Shown here: one piece after another, positions 44,445-54,204 of the stretch | Numbering within the stretch: position 1 is the first letter of the stretch | Layout of the letters: each line of letters begins with the position of its first letter | NCBI GenBank assembly: GCA_902615425.1 | Contig: CACMPD010000006.1 | Span: 1 to 59,498 of the forward strand | Length of the DNA: 59,498 nucleotides | Direction of reading: 5' to 3' | DNA from: an uncultured Pelagibacteraceae bacterium | Lineage (GTDB): Bacteria; Pseudomonadota; Alphaproteobacteria; Pelagibacterales; Pelagibacteraceae | The notes under the pieces: model-generated | What the model was told of the DNA's origin: nothing | Database searches by the model: none | Seen by the model: the letters and a program-made list of their open reading frames with translations, nothing else | Made by a program: the position numbers and the translations under genes

Positions 44445-44875
44445 TAATTTTTTTTACTTTTAAAATCAATTCCATATTCAGATCTTGGTCCTTTCCTTAG
44501 TCCAAATGGACCAGATATAAATAATGTTAGAGGTTTTGTCCCAGGTTTTAAGTCTACTCTATGTAAATTATTTGCGGATCTAAAACCTATGTAACCAGGC
44601 GGTCGCCAGAATTTTCCTGTGCTTAATGTCTCCCAATATCCTCCTCTTAAAATTATAGTGATATAAGGAAATGTATGATTGTGAACGCCTTCGCCATGAT
44701 CATCCGCTAACATTTCATGAATTAGAATATTAAATGGAAACCACTTCGGTCTATGTCTAAAGATAAGATAATATCTATTCATCCATGGTTTAGCCTCATT
44801 ATATTTAGGATGTGAGGGACCTCTATCTAAAACAACTTTTTTTCTTCCTATTTTTTCTAAAAATTTTAAAAGCAT
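44444..44875 (-). CDS. Cupin-like protein (143 aa)
   Basis: A short protein with a single cupin-type beta-barrel pattern: GEGVHNHTFPYITIILRGGYWE supplies two His ligands about 18 residues before a Glu, and PGYIGFRSANNLHRVDL supplies a third His. That arrangement fits a metal-binding cupin, possibly a dioxygenase or isomerase. The exact substrate is unknown. It lies between bamB (2-base gap) and zapE (1-base overlap). Confidence 0.7.
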   Translation of the reverse strand: MLLKFLEKIGRKKVVLDRGPSHPKYNEAKPWMNRYYLIFRHRPKWFPFNILIHEMLADDHGEGVHNHTFPYITIILRGGYWETLSTGKFWRPPGYIGFRSANNLHRVDLKPGTKPLTLFISGPFGLRKGPRSEYGIDFKSKKN

Positions 44876-44877
44876 AA

Positions 44878-46176
44878 TTAATTATATTGGGTTATTGAGC
44901 CGTTTTTAACAATAAATAAATTTTCATTATATATTAAAGGTTTTGATATTAAATCTCTCGCAACTTTTTCAATTTTTAAAACATTTCCAACACTTAAACC
45001 TATAACAATTAAATTTCCATCAGAATTTGTTAAATAAAGATTATTTCCACCTATGGTAAATCCTGTTGGATTAATTCTTTTTCTTTTTTTTAAATTAAAA
45101 TTTTTATAAATATCGTTAATTCTAATAATGTTTCCATCATTCTTTTGAATTGTAAAAAGATATCCATTTTCAGATACAGTAAAAATAAAATTACCAATTA
45201 TAATTGGTGTAAGAATAGAATTAATTTCACTCATCCAATTTGTTGTGCCTGATGATAAATCTACAGAAAAAAATTGATTTTTATTATTAGAAAAATAAAT
45301 TGAACTTCCATCACTAACTAGTTTCGAAAAATTAAAATCATATGTTTCATTAACAATACTGCTTTTTTGTGTTGGGAGCTGCCATTGAATTAAACCTGAT
45401 GAAATATCAACTGCTGTGATATCCCCAAGAGAATTATTATATATCACTAAATTATCTTTTATTAGCATTGAGAATTTTGAATTTGAAACAGTAAAAGACT
45501 CCTCAGTTTTTATATTCCAACACTCTGATCCATCCTTTATATAAAAACATCTCAAAGTATTTTTGAAATCGACTACAAAAAATTTGTCCTTAGAAATTTT
45601 GATTTCCGAATTAAATGGATATTCACTTTTTTTTGACCAAATTAAATTTCCAGTTAGTAAATTAATACTTGAAATTTTTGCTATACTATCTGCAACTATC
45701 AAATTTTTGTCTGTTATTGCAAATGATAAACTGGGATGAATTTTCTTTTCTGCTTTTGAATAAAAGTTATTTTTCCAAACAATTTTTTGATTGTTATTAA
45801 ACCTAATAATAGTCCCTTTTTTTTCAAAGACAATTACACCATTATCTAATATCAGTGGCTCAAAATTAAATTGATTGAAATTTTCTAGTTTTGCAAATTT
45901 ATAATTATTAATTTTATTAATCTGACCATAATATTTTGATGATCCAAAATTATTTAGGGGATCAAAAATTTTATTATTTTGCTTATTTTTTGATAGGTCT
46001 AATTTAAATAAAGGATTAAATTCTGTTGAAATTATCTCTTTTTCGGTGAGAATTTTTTTAGATACCTTATTTTCATTTTCAATTTTTTCTTTTTTGTTCC
46101 AAATTCGTGAATTTTCATTTAGAGAGCAATTAGATAAAAAAATTGAAAATATTAATATTACAAATACTTTATTCAC
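44878..46176 (-). CDS. bamB: Outer-membrane assembly lipoprotein BamB-like
   Basis: A 432-residue lipoprotein with a signal peptide ending LSNC (acylated Cys17) and a PQQ-type beta-propeller. Propeller blades are visible as repeated ALDISSG-like blocks: INLLTGNLIW, VDISSGLIQWQLP, VDLSSGTTNWMSE. BamB assists BamA in folding outer-membrane proteins. The start is a GTG at 46176 that overlaps the end of the upstream TPR gene by eight bases (GTGAATAA), and the order TPR protein-BamB matches yfgM-bamB in many Proteobacteria. Confidence 0.85.
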   Translation of the reverse strand: MNKVFVILIFSIFLSNCSLNENSRIWNKKEKIENENKVSKKILTEKEIISTEFNPLFKLDLSKNKQNNKIFDPLNNFGSSKYYGQINKINNYKFAKLENFNQFNFEPLILDNGVIVFEKKGTIIRFNNNQKIVWKNNFYSKAEKKIHPSLSFAITDKNLIVADSIAKISSINLLTGNLIWSKKSEYPFNSEIKISKDKFFVVDFKNTLRCFYIKDGSECWNIKTEESFTVSNSKFSMLIKDNLVIYNNSLGDITAVDISSGLIQWQLPTQKSSIVNETYDFNFSKLVSDGSSIYFSNNKNQFFSVDLSSGTTNWMSEINSILTPIIIGNFIFTVSENGYLFTIQKNDGNIIRINDIYKNFNLKKRKRINPTGFTIGGNNLYLTNSDGNLIVIGLSVGNVLKIEKVARDLISKPLIYNENLFIVKNGSITQYN

Positions 46177-46813
46177 TCAAATCTCTGTTTAATCTTTTTT
46201 GTGTTTCCTTGAGTATATCCAAATTAGCATTTTCTAAAGTAATTATTTGACTGAAAAATTCTTTAGATTTTTGTTTTTCGCCTTTAGAGTAAAAATACTC
46301 TGCTATTAAATAAAGAGCATGAGACTTCCAAACACTTTTTGAATTTATTACAGGATTTAAAATTTCTAAAATTTGACCTTCGTTTACTGTATCGGCATTA
46401 TAAAGAGCTTTCTTATAAATAATAAGATACTTAATTTCAGTATCTAATGAAGTTTTGTTAATCAATATATCAAACAAGCTATTAATTTTATTTTTATCGC
46501 TCTCTAGCTCATTATCTATTAAGTAATATAAAGCCAATGGAGAATAAGTTGGATCTTTATTTTCTACTATTTCTTGCATAGCTGATACTATCCCAGAGTT
46601 ATCTCCATTCTTATGTTTAATGATTGAGCTATTATATTTGTCTGAAATTTTAATCTTATTTTTATCTTGATAGATTTGGTATGAGTAAAAACCGAGCAGA
46701 ATTAATAACAAAAAGATTAGAACAGATATGAGTAATTTTTTATTTTTTATAAAAAAATCTTTAATTTTCTGATTTCTGGTATTGCTATTAATGATTGCTA
46801 TATCTTCATCCAT
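46169..46813 (-). CDS. Inner-membrane TPR protein (YfgM-like)
   Basis: A 214-residue protein with an N-terminal cytoplasmic stretch, one membrane helix (LLISVLIFLLLILLGFYSY, about residues 29-47) and a periplasmic alpha-helical TPR-like domain (SPLALYYLIDNELESDK, SHALYLIAEYFYSKGEKQKSKEFF). This architecture and the neighbour bamB match YfgM, a chaperone-associated protein of the envelope. It begins 3 bases after acnA, with which it is probably co-transcribed. Confidence 0.8.
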   Translation of the reverse strand: MDEDIAIINSNTRNQKIKDFFIKNKKLLISVLIFLLLILLGFYSYQIYQDKNKIKISDKYNSSIIKHKNGDNSGIVSAMQEIVENKDPTYSPLALYYLIDNELESDKNKINSLFDILINKTSLDTEIKYLIIYKKALYNADTVNEGQILEILNPVINSKSVWKSHALYLIAEYFYSKGEKQKSKEFFSQIITLENANLDILKETQKRLNRDLSE

Positions 46814-46815
46814 AA

Positions 46816-49485
46816 TTAAATCATATTTCGAAGAACGTATTGTAATATGCCTCCGTTTTTATAATACTCTAGCTCATTTTTAGTATCTATTCTACAGAGT
46901 GCTTGGATTGTTTTAATCTCACCTGAAGCATACTTAATTTCTACTTTAACTTTATCAGAAGGATTAATTCCATTTTCAAGATTGATTACACTTATCAATT
47001 CTGAACCAATTAATTTTAAATTTTTTCTATCAATATTATCAATAAATTGTAATGGTAAAATACCCATCCCAATTAAGTTAGATCTATGAATTCTCTCAAA
47101 ACTTTCAGCAATTACAGTCTTTACCCCTAAAAGTTTGGTTCCTTTAGCTGCCCAATCTCTTGATGAGCCAGTTCCGTATTCTTTTCCACCTATAACAACT
47201 AAGTCTGTTCCTCTTTTTTTGTATTCAACAACTGCATCATAAATTGGCATCACTTTTTTTTCTGGGTAAAGCATTGTAAATCCACCTTCTGTGCCAGGTG
47301 CCATCTCATTTCTTATTCTGATATTAGCAAATGTTCCTCTCATCATGACTTCGTGATTTCCTCTTCTAGCACCATAAGAATTATAATCTTTAGGTAAAAT
47401 TTGATGTTTCATAAAATATTCTCCTGTAGGGCTTTCTTTTTGAATATTACCTGCGGGAGAGATATGATCTGTAGTTACCATATCACCCAAAATTAATAAT
47501 GGGCGAGCGTCATGAATTTTTTTAAAACCTTCAGGTTGATCTGGAAGATTTTCAAAAAAAGGTGGTTTTTTTACGTATGTAGAATTTTCTTCCCAATTGT
47601 AAATGCTACTTTTCTCTGTTTTAATTTGTTGCCATTGTTTTGGCCCCTCAGAAACATTTGAATACCTTTTCACAAACATTTCTGGATTTAAAGATGATTT
47701 TAACACATCTTCAATTTCTTTATTAGATGGCCAAATATCCTTCATAAAAATATCTTTGCCATTTTTATCTTTACCGAAACTATCTTTATACAAATCAAAA
47801 TTCATATGACCGGCAAGAGCATAAGCAACAACTAATGGAGGAGAAGCAAGATAATTTGCTTTTATATGTGGAGAAATCCTACCCTCGAAATTTCTATTAC
47901 CAGACAATACCGAAACAGCATAAATATTTTCTTTTTGTATAGAGTCAACAATCTCATCAGCTAATGGACCTGAATTTCCGATACACGTAGTGCAACCATA
48001 ACCAACTAGATGAAAACCAAGTTTATCTAAATAAGTATTTAAACCTGCTTTCTCCAGATAGTCAGTTACAACTTGTGAGCCTGGAGCTAATGAAGTTTTA
48101 ACCCAAGGTTTTACTTCCAATCCTAACTCTACTGCTTTCTTAGCTAAAAGTCCCGCTCCGATTAAAACATTTGGATTAGAAGTATTTGTACAAGATGTAA
48201 TTGCTGCAATTAAAATAGATCCATCTTTAATTGAATATTCTTTATCTTTAACTTTTGAGACTGAAAAATCTTTTTTACCAGTTACTTCAGAAAAACTTTT
48301 CTTAAAACTAGTTGAAGCATCAGTTAATAAAACTTTATCTTGTGGTCTTTTTGGTCCTGAAATAGTAGGAACAATAGTTGTCATATCTAAAGTTAAAGTA
48401 TCAGTAAAATCAATATCTTCACTAGACCACAAACCCTGAGTTTTTGCATATTCCTCAACTATTTTTAATGTCATTTCATCTCTACCAGAAAATTTTAAAT
48501 ACTTTAAGGTTTCTTCATCTATTGGAAAAAATCCACAAGTTGCTCCATACTCTGGAGCCATATTCGCTATTGTTGCACGATCTGCTAAAGTTAAATTCTT
48601 CAAACCATCACCATAAAATTCTACAAACTTTCCAACCACACCCTTGTCTCTTAACATTTTAACAACTGTTAGAACTAAATCTGTTGCAGTAGTGCCTTCT
48701 GGCATTTTATTTTTTACTTCAAAACCTATTACTTCAGGAATAAGCATTGAAATGGGCTGACCTAACATACCCGCCTCAGCTTCAATACCACCTACTCCCC
48801 ATCCTAAAACTGAAAGTCCATTAACCATGGTAGTATGACTATCGGTTCCTACTAATGTATCTGGAAAAAGATAATTTTGTCCTTCAAACTCTTCACTCCA
48901 CACTACTTTGGATAAGTATTCTAAATTTACCTGATGACAAATTCCAGTTCCAGGAGGAACTATTCTAAAGTTATTGAATGCTTGCTGACCCCATTTTAAA
49001 AAAGAATATCTCTCACCATTTCTATTAAATTCAATTTCAACATTTTTATCAAATGAATCTGCCTTAGCAGACTGATCAACTTGAACTGAATGGTCAATGA
49101 CAAGATCTACTGCAGAAAGTGGATTAATTGTATTAGGATCTTTATTTTTCTCTTTCACAGCTTCTCTCATAGCCGCCAAATCAGCCACTGCAGGAATTCC
49201 AGTGTAATCTTGTAGTAACACTCTTGCAGGTCGATAAGCAATTTCTGTTTTAGATTTTTTTGTTTTTAGCCAATCTTTTATTGCCTCGATTTGATTTTTT
49301 GTAACTGAAACGTCATCTTCATACCTTAATAAATTTTCTAACAAAACTTTAAGAGATTTTGGTAATTTTGAGATACCTTCCAAACCATTTTCTTCTGCTT
49401 TTTTTAGCGAATAAAATTTGAATTTCTTGTTGTTTATTTCTATTTCAGATAACGTCTTGTATGAGTTAATTTTTCCTGGTTTCAT
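46816..49485 (-). CDS. acnA: Aconitate hydratase A
   Basis: An 889-residue aconitase of the AcnA/IRP1 type. The three 4Fe-4S cysteines lie in ITSCTNTSNP (about residue 431) and GYGCTTCIGNSGPL (about residues 497-500). Other blocks include TVGTDSHTTMVNGLSVLGWGVGGIEAEA-type motif (seen as VGTDSHTTMVNGLSVLG) and GSSRDWAAKGT in the mobile domain. It interconverts citrate and isocitrate in the TCA cycle. The gene lies 3 bases after lysE within the minus-strand run. Confidence 0.97.
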   Translation of the reverse strand: MKPGKINSYKTLSEIEINNKKFKFYSLKKAEENGLEGISKLPKSLKVLLENLLRYEDDVSVTKNQIEAIKDWLKTKKSKTEIAYRPARVLLQDYTGIPAVADLAAMREAVKEKNKDPNTINPLSAVDLVIDHSVQVDQSAKADSFDKNVEIEFNRNGERYSFLKWGQQAFNNFRIVPPGTGICHQVNLEYLSKVVWSEEFEGQNYLFPDTLVGTDSHTTMVNGLSVLGWGVGGIEAEAGMLGQPISMLIPEVIGFEVKNKMPEGTTATDLVLTVVKMLRDKGVVGKFVEFYGDGLKNLTLADRATIANMAPEYGATCGFFPIDEETLKYLKFSGRDEMTLKIVEEYAKTQGLWSSEDIDFTDTLTLDMTTIVPTISGPKRPQDKVLLTDASTSFKKSFSEVTGKKDFSVSKVKDKEYSIKDGSILIAAITSCTNTSNPNVLIGAGLLAKKAVELGLEVKPWVKTSLAPGSQVVTDYLEKAGLNTYLDKLGFHLVGYGCTTCIGNSGPLADEIVDSIQKENIYAVSVLSGNRNFEGRISPHIKANYLASPPLVVAYALAGHMNFDLYKDSFGKDKNGKDIFMKDIWPSNKEIEDVLKSSLNPEMFVKRYSNVSEGPKQWQQIKTEKSSIYNWEENSTYVKKPPFFENLPDQPEGFKKIHDARPLLILGDMVTTDHISPAGNIQKESPTGEYFMKHQILPKDYNSYGARRGNHEVMMRGTFANIRIRNEMAPGTEGGFTMLYPEKKVMPIYDAVVEYKKRGTDLVVIGGKEYGTGSSRDWAAKGTKLLGVKTVIAESFERIHRSNLIGMGILPLQFIDNIDRKNLKLIGSELISVINLENGINPSDKVKVEIKYASGEIKTIQALCRIDTKNELEYYKNGGILQYVLRNMI

Positions 49486-49488
49486 ATT

Positions 49489-50079
49489 TTATATATAAAA
49501 TGTAACTATGCTTAATAAAAGAAGCCCTGACATAACATAATTAAAGTACTTAATAAATTTATCATTTGTCGCAAATTTCCTTAAAAATTTACCAACAAAT
49601 GTCCACAAAGTAATACTTGTGACAGAAAATAGAAAAGCAAGAGCAACTATTTGAGTCGCATAACTTATATAATTTACACCCAATTCAACATAAGTAGAGA
49701 CAACAATAATTGCAACAGTGACGCCTTTAGGATTTAAATATTGAAATAAAAAGGTTTCAATAAATTTTACAGGGTTTTCCTTTTGAGTTTCATTTGAAGA
49801 AGTTGAAAACGCAATCTTATAAGCCAGATATATTAAAAATAAAGTCCCAAGATATCTAATGACTATTTGAATGATTGGAAATAATTTAAAAACATTTATT
49901 AAACCAATCGATAAAAAAATCACTAATGAAGTAAACCCTAAAGTCACACCAAGAATATGAGGTATTGTTTTTTTTATTCCAAAATTAAATCCAGAGTAAG
50001 ATGCGACTACATTATTTGGGCCCGGCGTATACGCTGTGACAAACCAAAATAAAGAAATTGATAATATTTCAGGATGCAT
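49489..50079 (-). CDS. LysE-family exporter
   Basis: A 196-residue hydrophobic protein with about six membrane segments. The N-terminal block FVTAYTPGPNNVVASYSGFNFGIKKTIPHILGVTLGF is the LysE/RhtB signature (PGPN); the middle has FLFQYLNPKGVTVAIIVVSTY. Family members export amino acids such as lysine or homoserine. No partner indicates the substrate. It begins 2 bases after csaA. Confidence 0.9.
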   Translation of the reverse strand: MHPEILSISLFWFVTAYTPGPNNVVASYSGFNFGIKKTIPHILGVTLGFTSLVIFLSIGLINVFKLFPIIQIVIRYLGTLFLIYLAYKIAFSTSSNETQKENPVKFIETFLFQYLNPKGVTVAIIVVSTYVELGVNYISYATQIVALAFLFSVTSITLWTFVGKFLRKFATNDKFIKYFNYVMSGLLLLSIVTFYI

Positions 50080-50081
50080 AC

Positions 50082-50423
50082 TTAGGCTATTGGAAGACCA
50101 TTTTCTGATGGTTGAGATGGATGAACGAGAATCACTTTACCTTCTTTATCAATTGATCCTAAGATTAAAACTTGGGAAACCACTCCAGCAATATTTTTTT
50201 CAGGAAAATTACAAACTCCAATAACTTGTTTGCCTTTTAAATTATCTTCATTGTAATAATGAGTAATTTGTGCTGAAGATTGTTTAATTCCTATCTCTTT
50301 TCCAAAATCCACCTCAACTACTAAAGATGGTTTTCTAGCTTTCTCATTTTTTTTTACAGAAATTACTGTCCCTACTCGTATGTCAACTTTATCAAATATA
50401 TCGTATGTTATTTGTTCTTTCAT
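50082..50423 (-). CDS. csaA: tRNA-binding domain protein CsaA
   Basis: A 113-residue single tRNA_bind (OB-fold) protein of the CsaA group. The characteristic blocks FDKVDIRVGTVISVKKNEKARKPSL, SSAQITHYY and IGVCNFPEKNIAGVVSQVLILGS are all there, and the length is exactly that of CsaA. In Bacillus it has chaperone-like activity; it binds tRNA-like structures. It is first in the minus-strand run and is divergent from argE across only 29 bases. Confidence 0.92.
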   Translation of the reverse strand: MKEQITYDIFDKVDIRVGTVISVKKNEKARKPSLVVEVDFGKEIGIKQSSAQITHYYNEDNLKGKQVIGVCNFPEKNIAGVVSQVLILGSIDKEGKVILVHPSQPSENGLPIA

Positions 50424-50452
50424 AAATCCAGTATATATATTAGTTATTATTC
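50424..50452. promoter_or_regulatory. Minimal 29-base divergent gap between csaA and argE
   Basis: Only 29 AT-rich bases separate two start codons on opposite strands. The two promoters must overlap each other or extend into the coding regions, or one transcript must be leaderless. Confidence 0.35.
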
Positions 50453-51643
50453 ATGAGTACAGAAATTAATATTGAGAAATTATATGAAAATTGTATCAAA
50501 ATTTTGACCGATTTAATCGGTTTCAAAACAATTTCTGGAGATGATAATAGTAATTTAATTAATTATTGTGAAGAGTACCTTCACAAACTAGGTGCAACCT
50601 CATTTAAAACTTTTGACAAGGAAAAGAAAAGAGTTAATCTTTTTGCTTCATTCAAAGCAAAAAAATCAAATGGAATAAAACCAATTATTTTATCTGGTCA
50701 CACTGATACTGTTCCAGTTTCAAAAAGTTGGAGCACTGATCCTTTTAAAGCTACAATCAAAGATGATAAACTTTATGGCAGAGGCGCATGTGATATGAAA
50801 GGTTTTATTGCGTGTGTTTTAGCTTATGCACCAATTTATTCAAAAGTGGAATTAAATAGAGATATCCATTTTTCATTCACATTTGATGAAGAAACTGCAT
50901 GTCTCGGTGCACCTATCTTAATTGAGGAGTTAAAAAAAAGAAAAATTCAAGACGGCATATGCATAATTGGGGAACCAACTAAAATGAAAATTATAGATGC
51001 TCACAAAGGTTGTTATGAATATACTACTTATTTTGAAGGTTTAGCAGGTCATAGTTCAATGCCACATAAAGGGGTTAGTGCGGTTGAATTTGCTTCACGT
51101 TACGCAAACAAACTCATTGAGTTAAGACAGGACTTAAAAAAAAGGGCTCCTAAAGACTCGATATTTGATCCACCCTTCTCAACTTTGCAAGTAGGAGGAA
51201 TATTCGGCGGTATAGCACACAATGTTATAGCTGATAAATGTTATATCGAATGGGAGACTAGGCCTGTGGTGAGAGAAGACGGAATTTTTTTAAATAAAGA
51301 AATAGATAAGTATGCTAATGAAATTTTATTGCCAGAAATGAGAAAAGTATTTCCAAATTCAAAAATAACAAAAAAAATAATTGGTGAAGTAACTGGTTTT
51401 GATCGTGTTAAAAACTCAGAGGCGTGTGAGTTAGTTTCAAGTTTAACAGGGGATAATTCACGAGAGGTTGTCTCTTTTGGCACTGAGGCTGGCTTGTTTC
51501 AAGAAATTGGGATGAGTACTGTTGTTTGTGGCCCTGGTTCTATTGAGCAGGCTCACAAAGTTGATGAATTTATTGAATTAAATGAAATTAAAAAATGTTT
51601 AAAATTTTTAGATGGTCTTAAAAAAAAATCTACTTTAAATTAA
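50453..51643 (+). CDS. argE: Acetylornithine deacetylase
   Basis: A 396-residue M20 metallopeptidase-family amidohydrolase. Metal and catalytic blocks: SGHTDTVPV (first His/Asp), GRGACDMKGF (bridging Asp), FDEETACLGA (catalytic Glu pair), GEPTKMKIIDAHKG, and a dimerisation domain about residues 180-290. It matches ArgE, which deacetylates N-acetylornithine in arginine synthesis; a related N-acyl amino acid hydrolase is possible. The stop shares the sequence TTAA (51640-51643) with that of the convergent aldehyde dehydrogenase gene. Confidence 0.88.
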   Translation: MSTEINIEKLYENCIKILTDLIGFKTISGDDNSNLINYCEEYLHKLGATSFKTFDKEKKRVNLFASFKAKKSNGIKPIILSGHTDTVPVSKSWSTDPFKATIKDDKLYGRGACDMKGFIACVLAYAPIYSKVELNRDIHFSFTFDEETACLGAPILIEELKKRKIQDGICIIGEPTKMKIIDAHKGCYEYTTYFEGLAGHSSMPHKGVSAVEFASRYANKLIELRQDLKKRAPKDSIFDPPFSTLQVGGIFGGIAHNVIADKCYIEWETRPVVREDGIFLNKEIDKYANEILLPEMRKVFPNSKITKKIIGEVTGFDRVKNSEACELVSSLTGDNSREVVSFGTEAGLFQEIGMSTVVCGPGSIEQAHKVDEFIELNEIKKCLKFLDGLKKKSTLN

Positions 51644-53073
51644 TTCCAGCCACCAACAGCTTTCACTTCTAAAAATTCTTCAAGACCATGTTCACCAGCT
51701 TCTCTACCGATTCCAGAATGTTTAAAACCTCCAAATGGTGCATCTACAGCAATACCAGCTCCGTTTACGTCTACCATTCCTGATCTTAACTTTCTAGCAA
51801 CTCTTTTAACTTTTTCTTTGTCTTGCGTTTGAATGTAATTAGTCAATCCATAAGGAGTATCATTAGCAATCTTAATTGCTTCTTCTTCATTTTCAAAAGG
51901 CATTACTGATAACACTGGACCAAAAATTTCTGTTCTTGCAACTTCCATATCATTTTTTACATCAACAAAAACTGTTGGTTTGACAAAGTATCCTTTTTCA
52001 AATCCCTCTGGTTTACCAGCGCCTCCTGCAACTAATTTTGCACCCTCATCTATACCCTTTTTAATTAAAGTTTGGATTTTATTATATTGGGTTTCAGAAA
52101 TAACAGGACCAATATGCTCTCCTTCCTTCTTTGGATCACCAACTTCAAAATTTTCAGTATATTTTTTTAATCTTTCTACAGCTTCATTATACATTGATTT
52201 TTCAACAAGCATTCTAGTTGGAGCATTACACGACTGACCAGAATTCCTGAAACATCTTAAAGCTCCTCTTTCAATAGCATCAGGATCTGCATCTTTAAAA
52301 ATTATATTTGCTCCCTTTCCACCTAATTCTAGACTTAATCTTTTAAAATCTTTAGCTGCATTTTGTGAAATTAATGCTCCAGCTCGAGTAGAACCTGTAA
52401 ATGAAATCATGTTGACGTCAGGATGACTTGTTAGAGCATTACCAGTAGTTTCGCCATCTCCATTTACTAAATTAAATACTCCTGCAGGAAATTTTGTTTC
52501 ATCAATTAACTCTGCTAGAATCATTGATGATAAAGGAGCAAGTTCAGATGGTTTTAAAATCATAGTACAACCAGAGGCTAAAGCTGGTGCAACTTTAAGA
52601 CAAACTTGATTCATTGGCCAATTCCATGGCGTAATCAAAGCACACACTCCTTTTGGCTCATAAATTAATCTTTGATTAGGAGCATGTTCACCCAGAGGTT
52701 TTTCAAATTCAAAATTTTTAAGATATCTAATAAATGATTTTAGATGTGCTGCACCTGTGCCTGCTTGTAGTTTTGTGGCAAAGTCTTTGGGAGCTCCCAT
52801 TTCTGTGGTAATAGCTGCAGCAATATCTGCCCATCTTTTCTTATAATTTTCATACAATTTTTCTAATAATCTTATTCTTTCCTCTTTAGGGGAAAATGCC
52901 CAAATGCTATAAGCTTTTTTCGCTGAACTTACTGCATAATCAATATCTTCTTTATTACCTAAAGAAATAACCGCACAATTTTCTTCGGTTGCAGGATTAA
53001 TTACTTTTATTTCTTGTTTACTTTTAGGAGCAACCCATTTTCCATCGATGTAAAAATTTTTTTTATTTTCCAT
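51640..53073 (-). CDS. NAD(P)-dependent aldehyde dehydrogenase
   Basis: A 477-residue ALDH-superfamily enzyme. Cofactor and catalytic blocks: ALITPWNWPMNQ, SFTGSTRAGALI, LELGGKGANIIF (general base Glu) and RNSGQSCNAPTRM with catalytic Cys near residue 280; PFGGFKHSGIGREAGEHGLEEF is the C-terminal family end. The substrate is not fixed by sequence. Neighbouring agmatinase-family and polyamine transport genes suggest an aminoaldehyde such as gamma-aminobutyraldehyde or guanidinobutyraldehyde. It begins 20 bases after the agmatinase gene, in the same operon. Confidence 0.93.
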   Translation of the reverse strand: MENKKNFYIDGKWVAPKSKQEIKVINPATEENCAVISLGNKEDIDYAVSSAKKAYSIWAFSPKEERIRLLEKLYENYKKRWADIAAAITTEMGAPKDFATKLQAGTGAAHLKSFIRYLKNFEFEKPLGEHAPNQRLIYEPKGVCALITPWNWPMNQVCLKVAPALASGCTMILKPSELAPLSSMILAELIDETKFPAGVFNLVNGDGETTGNALTSHPDVNMISFTGSTRAGALISQNAAKDFKRLSLELGGKGANIIFKDADPDAIERGALRCFRNSGQSCNAPTRMLVEKSMYNEAVERLKKYTENFEVGDPKKEGEHIGPVISETQYNKIQTLIKKGIDEGAKLVAGGAGKPEGFEKGYFVKPTVFVDVKNDMEVARTEIFGPVLSVMPFENEEEAIKIANDTPYGLTNYIQTQDKEKVKRVARKLRSGMVDVNGAGIAVDAPFGGFKHSGIGREAGEHGLEEFLEVKAVGGWN

Positions 53074-53093
53074 ACCAGACTCCTAACCTTTCC

Positions 53094-54053
53094 TTATTTT
53101 TTTGCAAACAAATTAGTAAGTTCATAAACAATTGTTGCTGCAGCTAAAGATGTTACCTCCGCATGATCATATGCTGGGGACACTTCAACTACATCTGCTG
53201 AGATTAAATTCATTCCTGACAAACCGCGAATTACATTAACCATTTCTCTTGAAGTCATTCCTGCAATTTCTGGTGTACCTGTTCCTGGGGCAAAAGCGGG
53301 GTCTAAAACATCTATATCAATTGATAAGTATAATGGATTATCGCCAACTCTTTTTTTAATTCGTTCAGCTATTTTATCAGTTCCCTCTGTTTGAAATTCA
53401 TCACAATGAATTATTTTAAATCCAAAACTTTCATCATTTTTAATATCATCTCTACTATATAAAGGTCCTCTTATACCTACATGCATAGAGGCATCATCTA
53501 AAAATAAATTCTCTTCTCTTGCACGTCTAAATGGAGTTCCGTGCGTATAAGGAGCCCCAAAATAAGTATCCCATGTATCTAAATGAGCATCAAAATGAAC
53601 TAAAGCAACTGGACCTTTATTAATTTTGTTGACTGCTTTTAATAAAGGAAATGCAATTGTATGGTCACCACCTAAACTAATTATGCCTCCAGTTCTTTTT
53701 AGTAAATCAGTGGCACTTTCTTCAATTTGTTTGATCGCTTCATTAATATTAAAAGGATTACATGTAATGTCTCCAGCGTCAGCAACTTGTTGTACTTTAA
53801 ATGGTTCTACATCATAACCTGGATGATAATTTGTTCTTAAGTGTCTTGAAGCTTGTCGGATGCTTTGAGGACCAAACCTTGCTCCTGGTCTATAACTTGT
53901 GCCTGCATCAAAAGGAATACCAACTATTGCAACATCACAATAATCAACATCTCTTAATTCTGGTAGTCTAGCAAAAGTTGATGGTCCAGCAAATCTTGGG
54001 ACCTTAGTGCCGCTTACTGGTTGTATAGGCTCTTTACTTCTTTTTTTTTTCAT
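53094..54053 (-). CDS. speB: Agmatinase-family ureohydrolase
   Basis: A protein of about 319 residues of the arginase/agmatinase family. All manganese ligand blocks are present: GGDHTIAFPL, VHFDAHLDTWD and SIDIDVLDPAFAPGTGTPE. It hydrolyses a guanidino compound to urea and an amine; agmatine to putrescine is most likely, and guanidinobutyrate is an alternative given the partner aldehyde dehydrogenase. I chose the ATG at 54053; a TTG nine codons upstream (54080) would add MLECDKVSV. A run of ten T (54041-54050) just after the ATG encodes the lysines. Confidence 0.9.
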   Translation of the reverse strand: MKKKRSKEPIQPVSGTKVPRFAGPSTFARLPELRDVDYCDVAIVGIPFDAGTSYRPGARFGPQSIRQASRHLRTNYHPGYDVEPFKVQQVADAGDITCNPFNINEAIKQIEESATDLLKRTGGIISLGGDHTIAFPLLKAVNKINKGPVALVHFDAHLDTWDTYFGAPYTHGTPFRRAREENLFLDDASMHVGIRGPLYSRDDIKNDESFGFKIIHCDEFQTEGTDKIAERIKKRVGDNPLYLSIDIDVLDPAFAPGTGTPEIAGMTSREMVNVIRGLSGMNLISADVVEVSPAYDHAEVTSLAAATIVYELTNLFAKK

Positions 54054-54204
54054 TACAGAAACTTTATCACATTCTAACAACTTGGGATATCTTCAATAAA
54101 ATTATTTATGAAATTCTTAAATTAAATTTTTTATATTTATTTATTGAAAAATAAGCTAAACTATAAATTTAAAATAAAAAGAGATGCACGGATAAAAAAT
54201 CATA
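54054..54204. promoter_or_regulatory. Divergent AT-rich intergenic region
   Basis: About 150 bases between the agmatinase-family gene and the plus-strand envelope genes, with long A/T runs. A TTGAAA (54144-54149) and a TATAAA (54162-54167) are present on the plus strand but only 12 bases apart, too close for a standard promoter. No hairpin is seen. Confidence 0.3.

Noticed and set aside
54041..54050. Run of ten T beside the agmatinase-family start as a phase-variation tract
   Set aside because: Long A/T homopolymers are common throughout this AT-rich window, and lysine-rich N-termini explain it; no sign of alternative frames.
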